From Haloterrigena turkmenica DSM 5511 (GTDB lineage Archaea; Halobacteriota; Halobacteria; Halobacteriales; Natrialbaceae), in the NCBI RefSeq assembly GCF_000025325.1, contig NC_013743.1, forward strand, positions 1,674,001 to 1,738,000: DNA of 64,000 nucleotides, written 5' to 3'. Within the stretch, counting starts at the first letter, position 1. Each line of letters starts with the position of its first letter. A program made the translations under genes and the position numbers. This document shows, in pieces, positions 15,700 to 24,289 of this stretch. The notes beneath the pieces were generated by a model, which was given only the letters and a program-made list of their open reading frames with translations, was not told the DNA's origin and searched no databases.

Positions 15700-16725
15700 A
15701 TGACTCGCGACGTACTCGTAGCCGGCGAGACGCTGATCGACTTCATCCCTGAGCGCCCCGGACCGCTCGAGGACGTCCCCGGTTTCGACCGCCGGCCCGG
15801 CGGCGCGCCGGCCAACGTCGCCGTCGGCCTCGCGCGACTCGAGGACCCGCCGCTGTTCTGGACCCGCGTCGGCGCGGACCCGTTCGGTCGGTACCTCGAG
15901 GGCGTCCTCGCGGACGAGGGACTCCCCGATCGGTTCGTCGAGCGCGACTCCGACGCGAAAACGACGCTCGCGTTCGTCACCCACGACGAGACCGGCGACC
16001 GCGAGTTCACCTTCTACCGCGAGGACACCGCCGACACCCGCTTCGAGCCCGGCCGGATCGACGACGCGACGCTCGAGTCCCTCGAGTGGGTCCACGCGGG
16101 CGGCGTCACCCTCGCCAGCGAGCCGGCTCGCGAGGCGACGCTCGACCTGCTCGAGCGGGCCGCCGCCGCGGGCTGTACGACCTCGTTCGATCCGAATTTC
16201 AGGCCCGAGCTCTGGCCCGACGAGGAGACGTTCGCCAGCGTCGGCCGCGAGGCGCTGGCCCACGTCGACGTCTGCAAGGCGACCGTCGGCGAACTCGAGC
16301 GGCTGGGCTTCGAGGCAACCGCTGACGGGTCCCGCTCGGCGCCGGACGCGATCGCTCGAGGGGTCCTCGAAGGCGGGACCGGCGGCGACGGACCGCACAC
16401 CGTCTTCGTCACGCGCGGGAGCGAGGGCGCCGTCGCGGCCGCGTCGGAACGCGCGCCGTGGACCGACTCGCCGGGGAACGCCGAGTCGAACGTGCGCGTC
16501 GCGAGCCACGCCGGGTTCGACGTCGACGTGATCGATACGACCGGTGCGGGCGACGCGTTCGTCGCCGGCGCCATCGCCGCGTTTCGCGACGGCAGGTCGC
16601 TCGAGGAGACGCTCGCGTTCGCGGGCGCGGTCGCCGCGACGGCGACGACTGACGCGGGGGCGATGGCCGCCCTGCCGACCCGAAGCGCGGTCGAGTCGCT
16701 GCTCGAGGACGGCCCGAACTCGTAA
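15700..16725 (+). CDS. PfkB-family carbohydrate kinase (fructokinase-like)
   Basis: A 341-residue ribokinase-fold sugar kinase. The first signature is RRPGGAPANVAVGLARLEDP around residues 28-47. The second, DTTGAGDAFVAGAIAAFRDG around residues 278-297, contains the catalytic Asp and the anion hole. SFDPNFRPELW around residue 165 is also typical of fructokinase/2-keto-3-deoxygluconate kinase members. It phosphorylates a sugar or sugar acid using ATP; the exact substrate is uncertain. It follows the aldehyde dehydrogenase but is separated by a divergent small frame, so a shared pathway is only possible. Confidence 0.88.
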   Translation: MTRDVLVAGETLIDFIPERPGPLEDVPGFDRRPGGAPANVAVGLARLEDPPLFWTRVGADPFGRYLEGVLADEGLPDRFVERDSDAKTTLAFVTHDETGDREFTFYREDTADTRFEPGRIDDATLESLEWVHAGGVTLASEPAREATLDLLERAAAAGCTTSFDPNFRPELWPDEETFASVGREALAHVDVCKATVGELERLGFEATADGSRSAPDAIARGVLEGGTGGDGPHTVFVTRGSEGAVAAASERAPWTDSPGNAESNVRVASHAGFDVDVIDTTGAGDAFVAGAIAAFRDGRSLEETLAFAGAVAATATTDAGAMAALPTRSAVESLLEDGPNS

Positions 16726-16812
16726 CGGAATCTCCGATTACCGGCGTCGAGGGAAATCCACACGGTCGCTGCAAGCCGACGGCATATCGCCGTTCGGGTC
16801 CCGTATGTGCCT

Positions 16813-18006
16813 ATGTCTACGGATCTTCGCGACGGCCTCTCCTTCGGGAAGACGGTCGTCGGCGGTATTCAGGAGAAGAACGTGCCGTTCATGGCGGCGA
16901 GCATCGCCTATCAGGCGTTTATCTCGCTACTGCCGCTGCTCGTGCTCGTGTTCTTCCTCGTCACGTTCGTGGGCGGCGACGCGTTCGCCGATCAGGTCTC
17001 GACCGCGACGGAGGGCTTTCTCCCCGATAGCGGTCAGTTGTTAATCGAGAACGCGATCGAGGACTCACCGGCGTCGGCGGGGTCGACGATCATCGGTCTC
17101 GTCGTGCTGCTGTGGGGGTCGCTGAAGATATTCCGCGGGCTCGACACGGCGTTCTCGGAGATCTACGGGACGACCAACGAGAACTCGTTTTTCGACCAGA
17201 TCCACGACGCGCTGATCGTCTTCGGCGTCATCGGCGGCGCACTCATCTTCGCGGCCGTCGCGACCGCGATCGTCGCGCTCCTGCCGGAGATCCCCTTCCT
17301 CGGCGTCGCGCAGTCGATCCTGCTGTTCGTCGTCCTCGCGATCGCGTTCTTCCCGATGTACTACTACTTCCCCGACGTCGGCTCCTCGAAGCGACAGGTG
17401 ATCCCCGGCGTCGTCGTCGCGGCCCTCGGCTGGACGCTGCTCCAGTCGCTGTTCCGCGTGTACGTCTCTTTCGCCTCCAGTTCGGAATCCGCGGGCCCGC
17501 TTGGCGCCATCCTCCTGCTGTTGACGTGGCTCTACTTCGGCGGGATGATCCTGCTGGTGGGCGCCGTCATCAACGCCATCGGGACGGGCTACCTCGAGCC
17601 CGGCGCCGACGAGGAGGCAGCGGATGAGACCGGCGACGAGACGGCCGCTCTCGAGGAGGACTCGATCGCCGCGACCGACCGCGACCCCTTCGTCGACGAC
17701 GGCGCGCGGGAGCGCGAGCAACTCGCCGCCCAAGTCGAGACCCTCCGGCGCGAGCGCGACCAACTGGAAAACGACCTGAACGCCCAGCGCGAGCGCCGCT
17801 ACCGGCTCGAGGATCGCGTCGACGACCTCGAGGCGAGCGCGGAGCGCCTGGAGGCGACGGTCGAGAACCTCGAGACCGAGAACGAACGCCTGCGTCGCGA
17901 ACTCGAGGAGCGACGGGAGACGGAGCCGGCGTGGCGACGCGGGGCTCGAACGGTGTTGCGCCACGTCCGGACGCTGAACGTCGGCACCGTCGAGCGACGG
18001 AAGTAG
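16813..18006 (+). CDS. YihY/BrkB-family membrane protein with C-terminal coiled coil
   Basis: About 397 residues. The first about 255 contain six membrane helices with VPFMAASIAYQAFISLLPLL near residue 22, LLWGSLKIFRGLDTAFSEIY near residue 97 and FPMYYYFPDVG near residue 178, all hallmarks of the YihY/BrkB family. The remaining about 140 residues are an acidic linker and a long Arg/Glu-rich coiled coil (LRRERDQLENDLNAQRERR region), not usual in bacterial members. Function of the family is not settled. The ATG at 16813 was chosen over the GTG at 16807. Confidence 0.87.
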   Translation: MSTDLRDGLSFGKTVVGGIQEKNVPFMAASIAYQAFISLLPLLVLVFFLVTFVGGDAFADQVSTATEGFLPDSGQLLIENAIEDSPASAGSTIIGLVVLLWGSLKIFRGLDTAFSEIYGTTNENSFFDQIHDALIVFGVIGGALIFAAVATAIVALLPEIPFLGVAQSILLFVVLAIAFFPMYYYFPDVGSSKRQVIPGVVVAALGWTLLQSLFRVYVSFASSSESAGPLGAILLLLTWLYFGGMILLVGAVINAIGTGYLEPGADEEAADETGDETAALEEDSIAATDRDPFVDDGAREREQLAAQVETLRRERDQLENDLNAQRERRYRLEDRVDDLEASAERLEATVENLETENERLRRELEERRETEPAWRRGARTVLRHVRTLNVGTVERRK

Positions 18007-18092
18007 CGACTGTCAGCCGTCGATCGAACACACTCTCTCCGTTCGACGGGAGAGTCGAGACATCTTAGTGATTCCCGCCGCCACTCACACTC

Positions 18093-18515
18093 GTGTCGCA
18101 TCCGGTTCGAGACGCGCGCCGTCGGATCCAGACCGAACACGCCCCGGTCGTCGAGGCGATACAGGACTGCGCCGACCGGATCGCCGAGCCCTGGGATACG
18201 TCGCGGACCACCGACCGGACAACCGTCACCGACGGCCTCCGGTCGGAACTCGAGGCGTCCGGGCTGCTTGAGCGACTGCCGGTGGTGCTGGCCGACGTCG
18301 TCGCGGCGACGGGCCACGAGCTGTCGGCCCAGCCGGTCGCCGGGCCGCCGTACGTCGTCGTCACGAGCCGTGGCCCCGTCCTTCGGGCGACGATCGGTCC
18401 CGGACGCCTGGTGATCCGCTTCGACGTCTTCGACGTCGTCCGCGATGCCGACCCCGGCCAGCCACCGGCGTACCGACGCCACAACGGCGTCGAACTCGGC
18501 GTCTCGCTCGAGTGA
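18093..18515 (+). CDS. Uncharacterised haloarchaeal protein
   Basis: A 140-residue soluble protein starting at a GTG. The N-terminal half is helical and charged (RDARRRIQTEHAPVVEAIQD); the C-terminal half looks beta-rich (PYVVVTSRGPVLRATIGPGR, LVIRFDVFDV). I do not recognise the family; no catalytic motif is visible. It lies between the BrkB-like gene and the zinc importer without overlap to either. Confidence 0.65.
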   Translation: MSHPVRDARRRIQTEHAPVVEAIQDCADRIAEPWDTSRTTDRTTVTDGLRSELEASGLLERLPVVLADVVAATGHELSAQPVAGPPYVVVTSRGPVLRATIGPGRLVIRFDVFDVVRDADPGQPPAYRRHNGVELGVSLE

Positions 18516-18614
18516 GTCCGCCGATTTTCGCGGAGTCATTTCTCGTCGTTCGGTTTCCTCGCCACCGGAACCCGCTCGTCGCTCGGTTAGTAACAACGCC
18601 CCCTATAGCTACCT

Positions 18615-18629
18615 CGAGTTAATAACTCG
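18615..18629. promoter_or_regulatory. Perfect palindrome upstream of the zinc importer
   Basis: CGAGTTAATAACTCG has perfect 7-bp arms around a central A. It ends 48 bp before the znuA start, just upstream of a TTTTA box at about 18650-18654. It is a candidate operator for a zinc-responsive regulator; the regulator is not identified. Confidence 0.45.
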
Positions 18630-18677
18630 CATCAGTGGTATAATAACGCTTTTATCCGACCGGACGTATTTCCGGAT

Positions 18678-19739
18678 ATGAACCGAACACGGCGGTCGCT
18701 GCTGGGTGCCGGTGGGACCCTTCTCGCTGCGAGCGCGTTTGCCGGCTGTCTCGACGATTTAGACCTCGCAGAACAGGAGTACGACACGGGGTACGCCGCC
18801 CTCTTTAGCCTCTGGGACTGGGCCGATCAGGTCAGCGGCGAGACGATGACGTTCAAGAACCCGGTAGGAACCGGCGAGTCGGGCCACGGCTGGAGTCCGC
18901 CGGGCGACCTCACCCGCGACGTCGCCGACGCGGGCGTCTTCGTCTATCTCGACACGCCCGAGTTCTCGTGGGCCCAGGACATCGCGTCGACGCTCGAGGG
19001 GGACTACGACGACGTGATCGTCGTCGACGGCTTCGCGGGACTCGACGATCAATTGCTCGAGTGGGACCACGAGACCGGGTCCGACGGACACGATCACGAG
19101 AGCGATAACGAGACGCACGAAGACGGTGAGCACAGTCACGAAGACGAGAACCACAGCGAGGACGGCGACCATGAGCACGATCGCTCTTCGTTCGATCCCC
19201 ACGCCTGGCTCGATCCCGTCCTCGCGCGGGACATCCTCGAGAACATCGTCGACGGCCTCGTCGAGGCCCATCCCGACGAAGAGGAGACGTTCCGAGCCAA
19301 CGCCGACGAGTACGCCGCTGTCCTCGAGGACGTCGATCAGCAACTCGAGGCGCTCGTCGAGGACGCGGAGCGCCAGACCGCCGTCTTCGCCGGCCACGAT
19401 TCCTTCACCTATCTCGAGGAGCGCTACGGCTTCGAACTGCACACGCCCGTCGGGGTCTCCCCCAACGAGGAGCCGAGCCAGGGAGAGATTTCGGAGACCA
19501 TCGATCACATCGACGAGAACGGGGTCGACACGATCCTCTACGACGCCTTCGACGCCCCCGAAGGCCAGTACCCTCCTCTCGTCGAGACGCTCCTCGACGA
19601 CAGCGACGCGACCGACGCGATGCCCCTCTCGACGGCTTCGGGGACCCTCGCCTCGTGGGAGGACGAAGGCTGGGGCTACCGTGAGCAAATGGAAGAGATA
19701 AACATCCCCGCGTTCAGAGAAGCACTAGACGCACAGTGA
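18678..19739 (+). CDS. znuA: Zinc ABC transporter substrate-binding lipoprotein
   Basis: A 353-residue cluster A-I metal-binding protein. The N terminus RTRRSLLGAGGTLLAASAFAGC is a Tat signal with a lipobox (AGC), so the protein is exported folded and lipid-anchored. Around residues 136-170 lies a loop rich in His, Asp and Glu (GHDHESDNETHEDGEHSHED), the metal-collecting loop typical of ZnuA. FDPHAWLDPVLA follows, with the conserved ligand His, then FAGHDSFTYLEERYGFELHT. It feeds Zn(II) (or Mn) to the ATPase and permease that follow. A stop/start overlap couples it to the ATPase gene. Confidence 0.92.
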   Translation: MNRTRRSLLGAGGTLLAASAFAGCLDDLDLAEQEYDTGYAALFSLWDWADQVSGETMTFKNPVGTGESGHGWSPPGDLTRDVADAGVFVYLDTPEFSWAQDIASTLEGDYDDVIVVDGFAGLDDQLLEWDHETGSDGHDHESDNETHEDGEHSHEDENHSEDGDHEHDRSSFDPHAWLDPVLARDILENIVDGLVEAHPDEEETFRANADEYAAVLEDVDQQLEALVEDAERQTAVFAGHDSFTYLEERYGFELHTPVGVSPNEEPSQGEISETIDHIDENGVDTILYDAFDAPEGQYPPLVETLLDDSDATDAMPLSTASGTLASWEDEGWGYREQMEEINIPAFREALDAQ

Positions 19740-20473
19740 CCGTCGTCGACATCCAGAACGTGACGTTCGCCTACGGTGACCAGCCCGCGGTCCGCGACGT
19801 CTCCTTAGCCGTCGAGGAGGGCGATCTGCTCGGACTGATCGGCCCCAACGGCTCCGGGAAGACGACACTCTTGCATCTCATGCTCGGTCTTCTCAGCCCC
19901 GACAGCGGCCGGATCGAACTCTTCGGCGAACCGGTCGACGAGTTCGACGACGGCGAGCGGATCGGCTACGTCTCCCAGCAGGCGACCAGCGGCGGCGGGA
20001 CGATGCCGGTCACCGTCCGCGAGGCCGTGACCATGGGTCGGTTCGCCCACGTCGGCCACGGCCGGATTCGGGAGGAAGACCGCGAGATCGTCGCCGACGC
20101 CATCGAGACGGTCGGCATCGAGGACCTCGCCGACCGACAGGTCAACCAGCTCTCGGGCGGCCAGCGACAGCGCGCCTACATCGCGCGGGCGCTGGCCTCC
20201 GAGGCCGATCTGCTCGCACTCGACGAGCCGACCGTCGGGGTCGACGCCGAGTCCCGCGACGCCTTCTACCAGTTGCTCGAGTCGCTCAACGAGGACGGGA
20301 TCACGATCATCCTGATCGAGCACGACATCGGCGTCGTCACGGACCGCGCGAACCGAATCGCCTGTATCAACACAGAACTGTACCACCACGGCGACACCGA
20401 GTCGTTCGTCGAGAGCGACGCGCTCACCGAAGCTTACGGGGCGACGGGACAGGTCGTCCACCACCACCATTGA
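19736..20473 (+). CDS. znuC: Zinc ABC transporter ATP-binding protein
   Basis: A 245-residue ABC ATPase: Walker A GPNGSGKTT near residue 37, signature LSGGQRQRAYIARAL near residue 138, Walker B ADLLALDEPTVGVD near residue 157, and the switch His in EHDIG. It ends in a His cluster (QVVHHHH). It overlaps the substrate-binding gene by 4 bp and is followed 32 bp later by the permease, giving an ACB operon order. It powers zinc import at the inner face of the membrane. Confidence 0.92.
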   Translation: MTVVDIQNVTFAYGDQPAVRDVSLAVEEGDLLGLIGPNGSGKTTLLHLMLGLLSPDSGRIELFGEPVDEFDDGERIGYVSQQATSGGGTMPVTVREAVTMGRFAHVGHGRIREEDREIVADAIETVGIEDLADRQVNQLSGGQRQRAYIARALASEADLLALDEPTVGVDAESRDAFYQLLESLNEDGITIILIEHDIGVVTDRANRIACINTELYHHGDTESFVESDALTEAYGATGQVVHHHH

Positions 20474-20505
20474 GACGCTGATATCGAGAGACTGAGATAC
20501 GAGTT

Positions 20506-21519
20506 ATGCACCGCGAGACGAGACTTCGGCTGGAACTGATCGGAATCGGCGCGACGGGACTGCTGGCGGCGGTTATGATCGGCTTTCTCGCCCTCGACTA
20601 TCTGCAGGACTACACCGTCGCGGGAGCGCTGTACGAACAGTACCGCATCGCCGGCCGGCTGCTGGACTACGTCCTCGGGACGAACGTCTTCAGACATCCG
20701 TTCATGTGGCGCTCGATCGCGACGGGGGTCCTGATCGGGATCGTCGCGCCGCTCGTGGGGACGTACCTCGTCCACCGCGAGATGGCGCTGATCGGCGAGA
20801 CGCTCGCCCACACGGCCTTCGCCGGCGTCGCGATCGGCTTGCTGTTCAGCGCCACGACGGATCTGGGCGTCTCGCTGCTGCTGGCGGCGCTGGTCGTCGG
20901 GATCCTCGGCGCGCTCGGCGTCCAGTGGCTGACCGAACACACCGACACCTACGGCGACGTGCCGATCGCGATCATGCTGACCGGCAGCTTCGCCGTCGGG
21001 ACGCTCATCATCAGCTACGGTCGGGGCATGACCGGGATCAACGTCGAGGACTACCTCTTCGGGAGCATCTCCGTCGTCACGCCCGGCGGCGCGCGGCTGA
21101 TGGCCGTACTGAGCGTCCTCGTCGTCGCCGTCGTCGTCGCGACCTACAAGCAGCTCCTCTTTATCACGTTCGACGAGCAGGCCGCCCGCGTCGCGCGGCT
21201 CAACGTGACCTGGTACAACACCCTGCTGATCGTCATGACGGCCGTGGTCGTCGTCGGCGCGATGCAGATCCTCGGCGTCATCCTCGTCGCCGCGATGCTC
21301 GTCATCCCGGTCGCGGCCGCCACGCAGATCGCTCACAGCTTCCGCGAGACGCTGTTCTGCTCGATCCTGTTCGGGCAGGTGTCGATCCTCGGCGGCTTCG
21401 CCGTCTCGATCGGCGGCAGTCTGCCGACCGGCGGCTCGATCGTCGTCGTCGCCATCGCCTGTTACCTGCTCGCGATCGCCGCCTCGAGTCGGTCGACGGC
21501 GGCGATTTCGACGCACTGA
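20506..21519 (+). CDS. znuB: Zinc ABC transporter permease
   Basis: A 337-residue ABC-3 type permease with about eight hydrophobic helices. The cytoplasmic-loop motif GTYLVHREMALIGETLAHTAF around residues 85-105 is the ABC-3 EAA-like coupling region, and MTGINVEDYLFGSI around residue 174 is also typical. It forms the membrane channel of the zinc importer with the two preceding genes. The next gene is convergent, so the operon ends here. Confidence 0.92.
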   Translation: MHRETRLRLELIGIGATGLLAAVMIGFLALDYLQDYTVAGALYEQYRIAGRLLDYVLGTNVFRHPFMWRSIATGVLIGIVAPLVGTYLVHREMALIGETLAHTAFAGVAIGLLFSATTDLGVSLLLAALVVGILGALGVQWLTEHTDTYGDVPIAIMLTGSFAVGTLIISYGRGMTGINVEDYLFGSISVVTPGGARLMAVLSVLVVAVVVATYKQLLFITFDEQAARVARLNVTWYNTLLIVMTAVVVVGAMQILGVILVAAMLVIPVAAATQIAHSFRETLFCSILFGQVSILGGFAVSIGGSLPTGGSIVVVAIACYLLAIAASSRSTAAISTH

Positions 21520-21524
21520 CGACC

Positions 21525-21974
21525 TCAGGCGCGGCTATCGGAGCGAAATTCGTCGACGAGTTGGACGACCGCGCCGAGCCCGGAAGCGATAACGCCGATC
21601 GGAACGAGCAGGAGCCCGATACCGACGACGGAGCCGAGGGGGAGGAACAGGTCGAACACCAGCGAGGCCAGCATGGGAACGACCAGCAGAACGATCGAGA
21701 GGCCCCCGGCGACGGCTCCCAGCGTGAGTAACCGTCGCGGCAGATTCGTCGGATCACGGAAGTGAGTGACCAGGAACAGGAGTCCCGCCTCCGCGATCGT
21801 CAGGACGCCGACGATCGCGCACAGCATCACGAAGAGACCGGTGAGACCGGCCGCGAACCCGTCTCCGGGGGGATTGTCTGGAATCGTCTCGAAGAACAGC
21901 ACCGCGGTCAGGAGGCTGATCGCACCCAGCACCGCGGTGCCGGCAGCGATCGCGCGGGGACGGTGAACGGACAT
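21525..21974 (-). CDS. Four-helix membrane protein of unknown function
   Basis: A 149-residue hydrophobic protein with four predicted helices, among them AIAAGTAVLGAISLLTAVLF, LTGLFVMLCAIVGVLTIAEA and a later SVVGIGLLLVPIGVIASGLG. An upstream ATG at 21992 would add six residues; the TTAAA box at 22009-22013 fits the 21974 start better. No family recognised. It is convergent with znuB and divergent from the acyl-CoA synthetase gene. Confidence 0.65.
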   Translation of the reverse strand: MSVHRPRAIAAGTAVLGAISLLTAVLFFETIPDNPPGDGFAAGLTGLFVMLCAIVGVLTIAEAGLLFLVTHFRDPTNLPRRLLTLGAVAGGLSIVLLVVPMLASLVFDLFLPLGSVVGIGLLLVPIGVIASGLGAVVQLVDEFRSDSRA

Positions 21975-22159
21975 CGGTTGAACGTGTTCCATTCCCTACA
22001 GGTAGGTGTTAAACGTTCGCATCGTCGCGTCCGGCGGCACCGAACACGGTCGTATCGATCCCCCGATCGCATGCGGGCGTCGGCGATCAAGTTGCGGATC
22101 TTCTCTCCCCGCTGGAACAGGCCCCACCCTTAACACGCCGCTGGGCGAAGCCTCGAACG

Positions 22160-24289
22160 ATGGGACGGTTAGCCGAACTTTTCGACCCCGAGACCGTCGC
22201 CGTGGTCGGCGCGACCGACCGCGAGGGCGCCGTCGGCCGCGCGATCACCGCGAACCTGCGAGACCGGTTCGACGGCGAGGTCGTGCCGATCAATCCCGGC
22301 CGCGACGAGGTGCTCGGGCTCGAGTGCTATTCGGACGTGTCGAGTGCGCCGCCGATCGATCTGGCGGTGGTCGTCGTACCGCCCGACGCGGTGATCGACG
22401 CGCTGAACGATCTCGGCGAGGCCGGGACGCGAAACGTCGTCGTCATCACCGCCGGCTTCTCGGAGACCGGCGGCGAGGGGGCCGACCGCGAACGGCGGCT
22501 GCGCGAGGTCGCCGAGGAGTACGACCTCAACGTCGTCGGCCCCAACAGCCTCGGGGTCATGGCCACGCCGAGCGGCATGAACGCCACCTTCGGCCCCGAG
22601 CACGCCCTCGAGGGCTCGATCTCATTCATGAGCCAGTCGGGCGCGTTCATCACGGCCGTCTTAGACTGGGCCAACGAGCAGGAGATCGGCTTCCAGGACG
22701 TCGTCTCGCTCGGGAACAAGGCCGTGCTCGACGAGACGGACTTCGTCCGCGAATGGGGCGACGACCCAGATACCGACGTCATCATCGGCTACCTCGAGGA
22801 CATCGACGACGGGCAGGAGTTCATCGAGGCCGCCCGCGAGGTGACCGACGACACCCCGATCGTCCTCGTCAAGTCCGGCCGGACCGACGCCGGCGCGCAG
22901 GCCGCCTCCTCGCACACGGGCGCGATCGCCGGCAGCGAGCGCGCCTACGAGGCGGGGCTCGAGCAGGCCGGCGTCCTCCGCGCCCGCTCGGTCCAGGAGC
23001 TGTTCGACTACGCGCGAGCGCTCGCGGGACTCCCCGAACCCGAATCCGACGGTGTCGCCGTCGTCACCAACGCCGGCGGGCCCGGTGTGCTCACCACCGA
23101 CGCCGTCGGCGACTCGACCCTCGAGATGGCCGGCTTCACCGACGAAACGATCGACCGACTCTCCGAGGCGATGCCCGACGAGGCCAACGTCTACAATCCG
23201 ATCGACGCCATCGGCGACGCCGACGTCGACCGGTTCGGCGAGGCCTTAGAGATCGCACTCGAGGACCCCAACGTCGGCAGCGCGGTCGTCGTCGCGGCGC
23301 CGACGGCCGTCCTCTCCTACGACGAGTTGGCGGAGACGGTCATCGACAAGCTCGAGGCCCACGACACGCCCGTCGTCACCTGTCTGATGGGCGGCGGGCG
23401 TGCCCGCGACGCCGAGGAGACGCTGCGCGAGTCGGGGATTCCGAACTACTTCGACCCCTCGCGGGCGGTCTCCGGACTGGACGCCCTCGCCCGGTTTCGG
23501 GACATCCGCGAGCGGACCGTCGGCGAGCCCGAGCGGTTCGACGTCGATCGGAAGCGTGCCCACGAGATTCTCGAGCGCGCCCGCCGACGGGACGACAACC
23601 GGCTCGGCGTCGAGTCGATGGAGCTGCTCGAGGCCTACGGAATCCCGACGCCCGACGGCGAGATCGTCGACGATCCGGATCGAGCGCGCGAGGTGGCCGA
23701 GTCCATCGCGGGCGACGTCGTGATGAAGATCGTCAGCCCCGACATCTCCCACAAGTCCGACATCGGCGGCGTCAAGGTCGGCGTCCCGGACGACGAGGTC
23801 TACGACGCCTACGAGGACCTCGTCGCTCGTGCGCGCAACTACCAGCCCGACGCGACGATCCTCGGCGTTCAGGTCCAGGAGATGCTGGACCTCGAGACCG
23901 CCACCGAGACCATCGTCGGAATGAACCGCGACCCGCAGTTCGGCCCGCTGTTGCTGTTCGGCCTCGGCGGTATCTTCGTCGAGATCTTAGAGGACACGTC
24001 GGTCCGCGTCGCCCCGATCGGCGAGAGCGAGGCCCGCGACATGATCGACGAGATCCAGGCCGCGCCGCTGTTGCGTGGCGCCCGCGGGCGCGAGCCCGCC
24101 GACGTCGAGGGCGTCGTCGAGACGATCCAGCGGCTCTCGCAGCTGGTGACCGACTTCCCGGCGGTCCTCGAACTCGACGTTAACCCGCTCGTGGCGGGGC
24201 CCGATGGCGTACAGGCAATCGACCTGAGACTCACCGTCGATCCGGACGAACTCCCGGACGAGACGGACACGGAGGACGAATACGTATGA
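22160..24289 (+). CDS. ADP-forming acetate/acyl-CoA ligase, fused alpha-beta
   Basis: A 709-residue enzyme that converts acyl-CoA, ADP and phosphate to acid, CoA and ATP (or the reverse). The alpha part has a CoA-binding Rossmann start (VAVVGATDREGAVGRAI) and MSQSGAFITAVLDW. The phosphorylated His lies at about residue 252 in SSHTGAIAGS. The beta part at the C terminus is an ATP-grasp domain (DVVMKIVSPDISHKSDIGG, then VQEMLDLETATETIVGMNRD). Fused single-chain forms are usual in haloarchaea. A CTTAACAC box lies about 27 nt upstream of the ATG. The stop overlaps the next start by 4 bp. Confidence 0.92.
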   Translation: MGRLAELFDPETVAVVGATDREGAVGRAITANLRDRFDGEVVPINPGRDEVLGLECYSDVSSAPPIDLAVVVVPPDAVIDALNDLGEAGTRNVVVITAGFSETGGEGADRERRLREVAEEYDLNVVGPNSLGVMATPSGMNATFGPEHALEGSISFMSQSGAFITAVLDWANEQEIGFQDVVSLGNKAVLDETDFVREWGDDPDTDVIIGYLEDIDDGQEFIEAAREVTDDTPIVLVKSGRTDAGAQAASSHTGAIAGSERAYEAGLEQAGVLRARSVQELFDYARALAGLPEPESDGVAVVTNAGGPGVLTTDAVGDSTLEMAGFTDETIDRLSEAMPDEANVYNPIDAIGDADVDRFGEALEIALEDPNVGSAVVVAAPTAVLSYDELAETVIDKLEAHDTPVVTCLMGGGRARDAEETLRESGIPNYFDPSRAVSGLDALARFRDIRERTVGEPERFDVDRKRAHEILERARRRDDNRLGVESMELLEAYGIPTPDGEIVDDPDRAREVAESIAGDVVMKIVSPDISHKSDIGGVKVGVPDDEVYDAYEDLVARARNYQPDATILGVQVQEMLDLETATETIVGMNRDPQFGPLLLFGLGGIFVEILEDTSVRVAPIGESEARDMIDEIQAAPLLRGARGREPADVEGVVETIQRLSQLVTDFPAVLELDVNPLVAGPDGVQAIDLRLTVDPDELPDETDTEDEYV

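Noticed and set aside
22006-24183. A 725-residue frame overlapping the acyl-CoA ligase
   Set aside because: Product is extremely Arg-rich and in the +1 shadow of the real gene; no domain motif.
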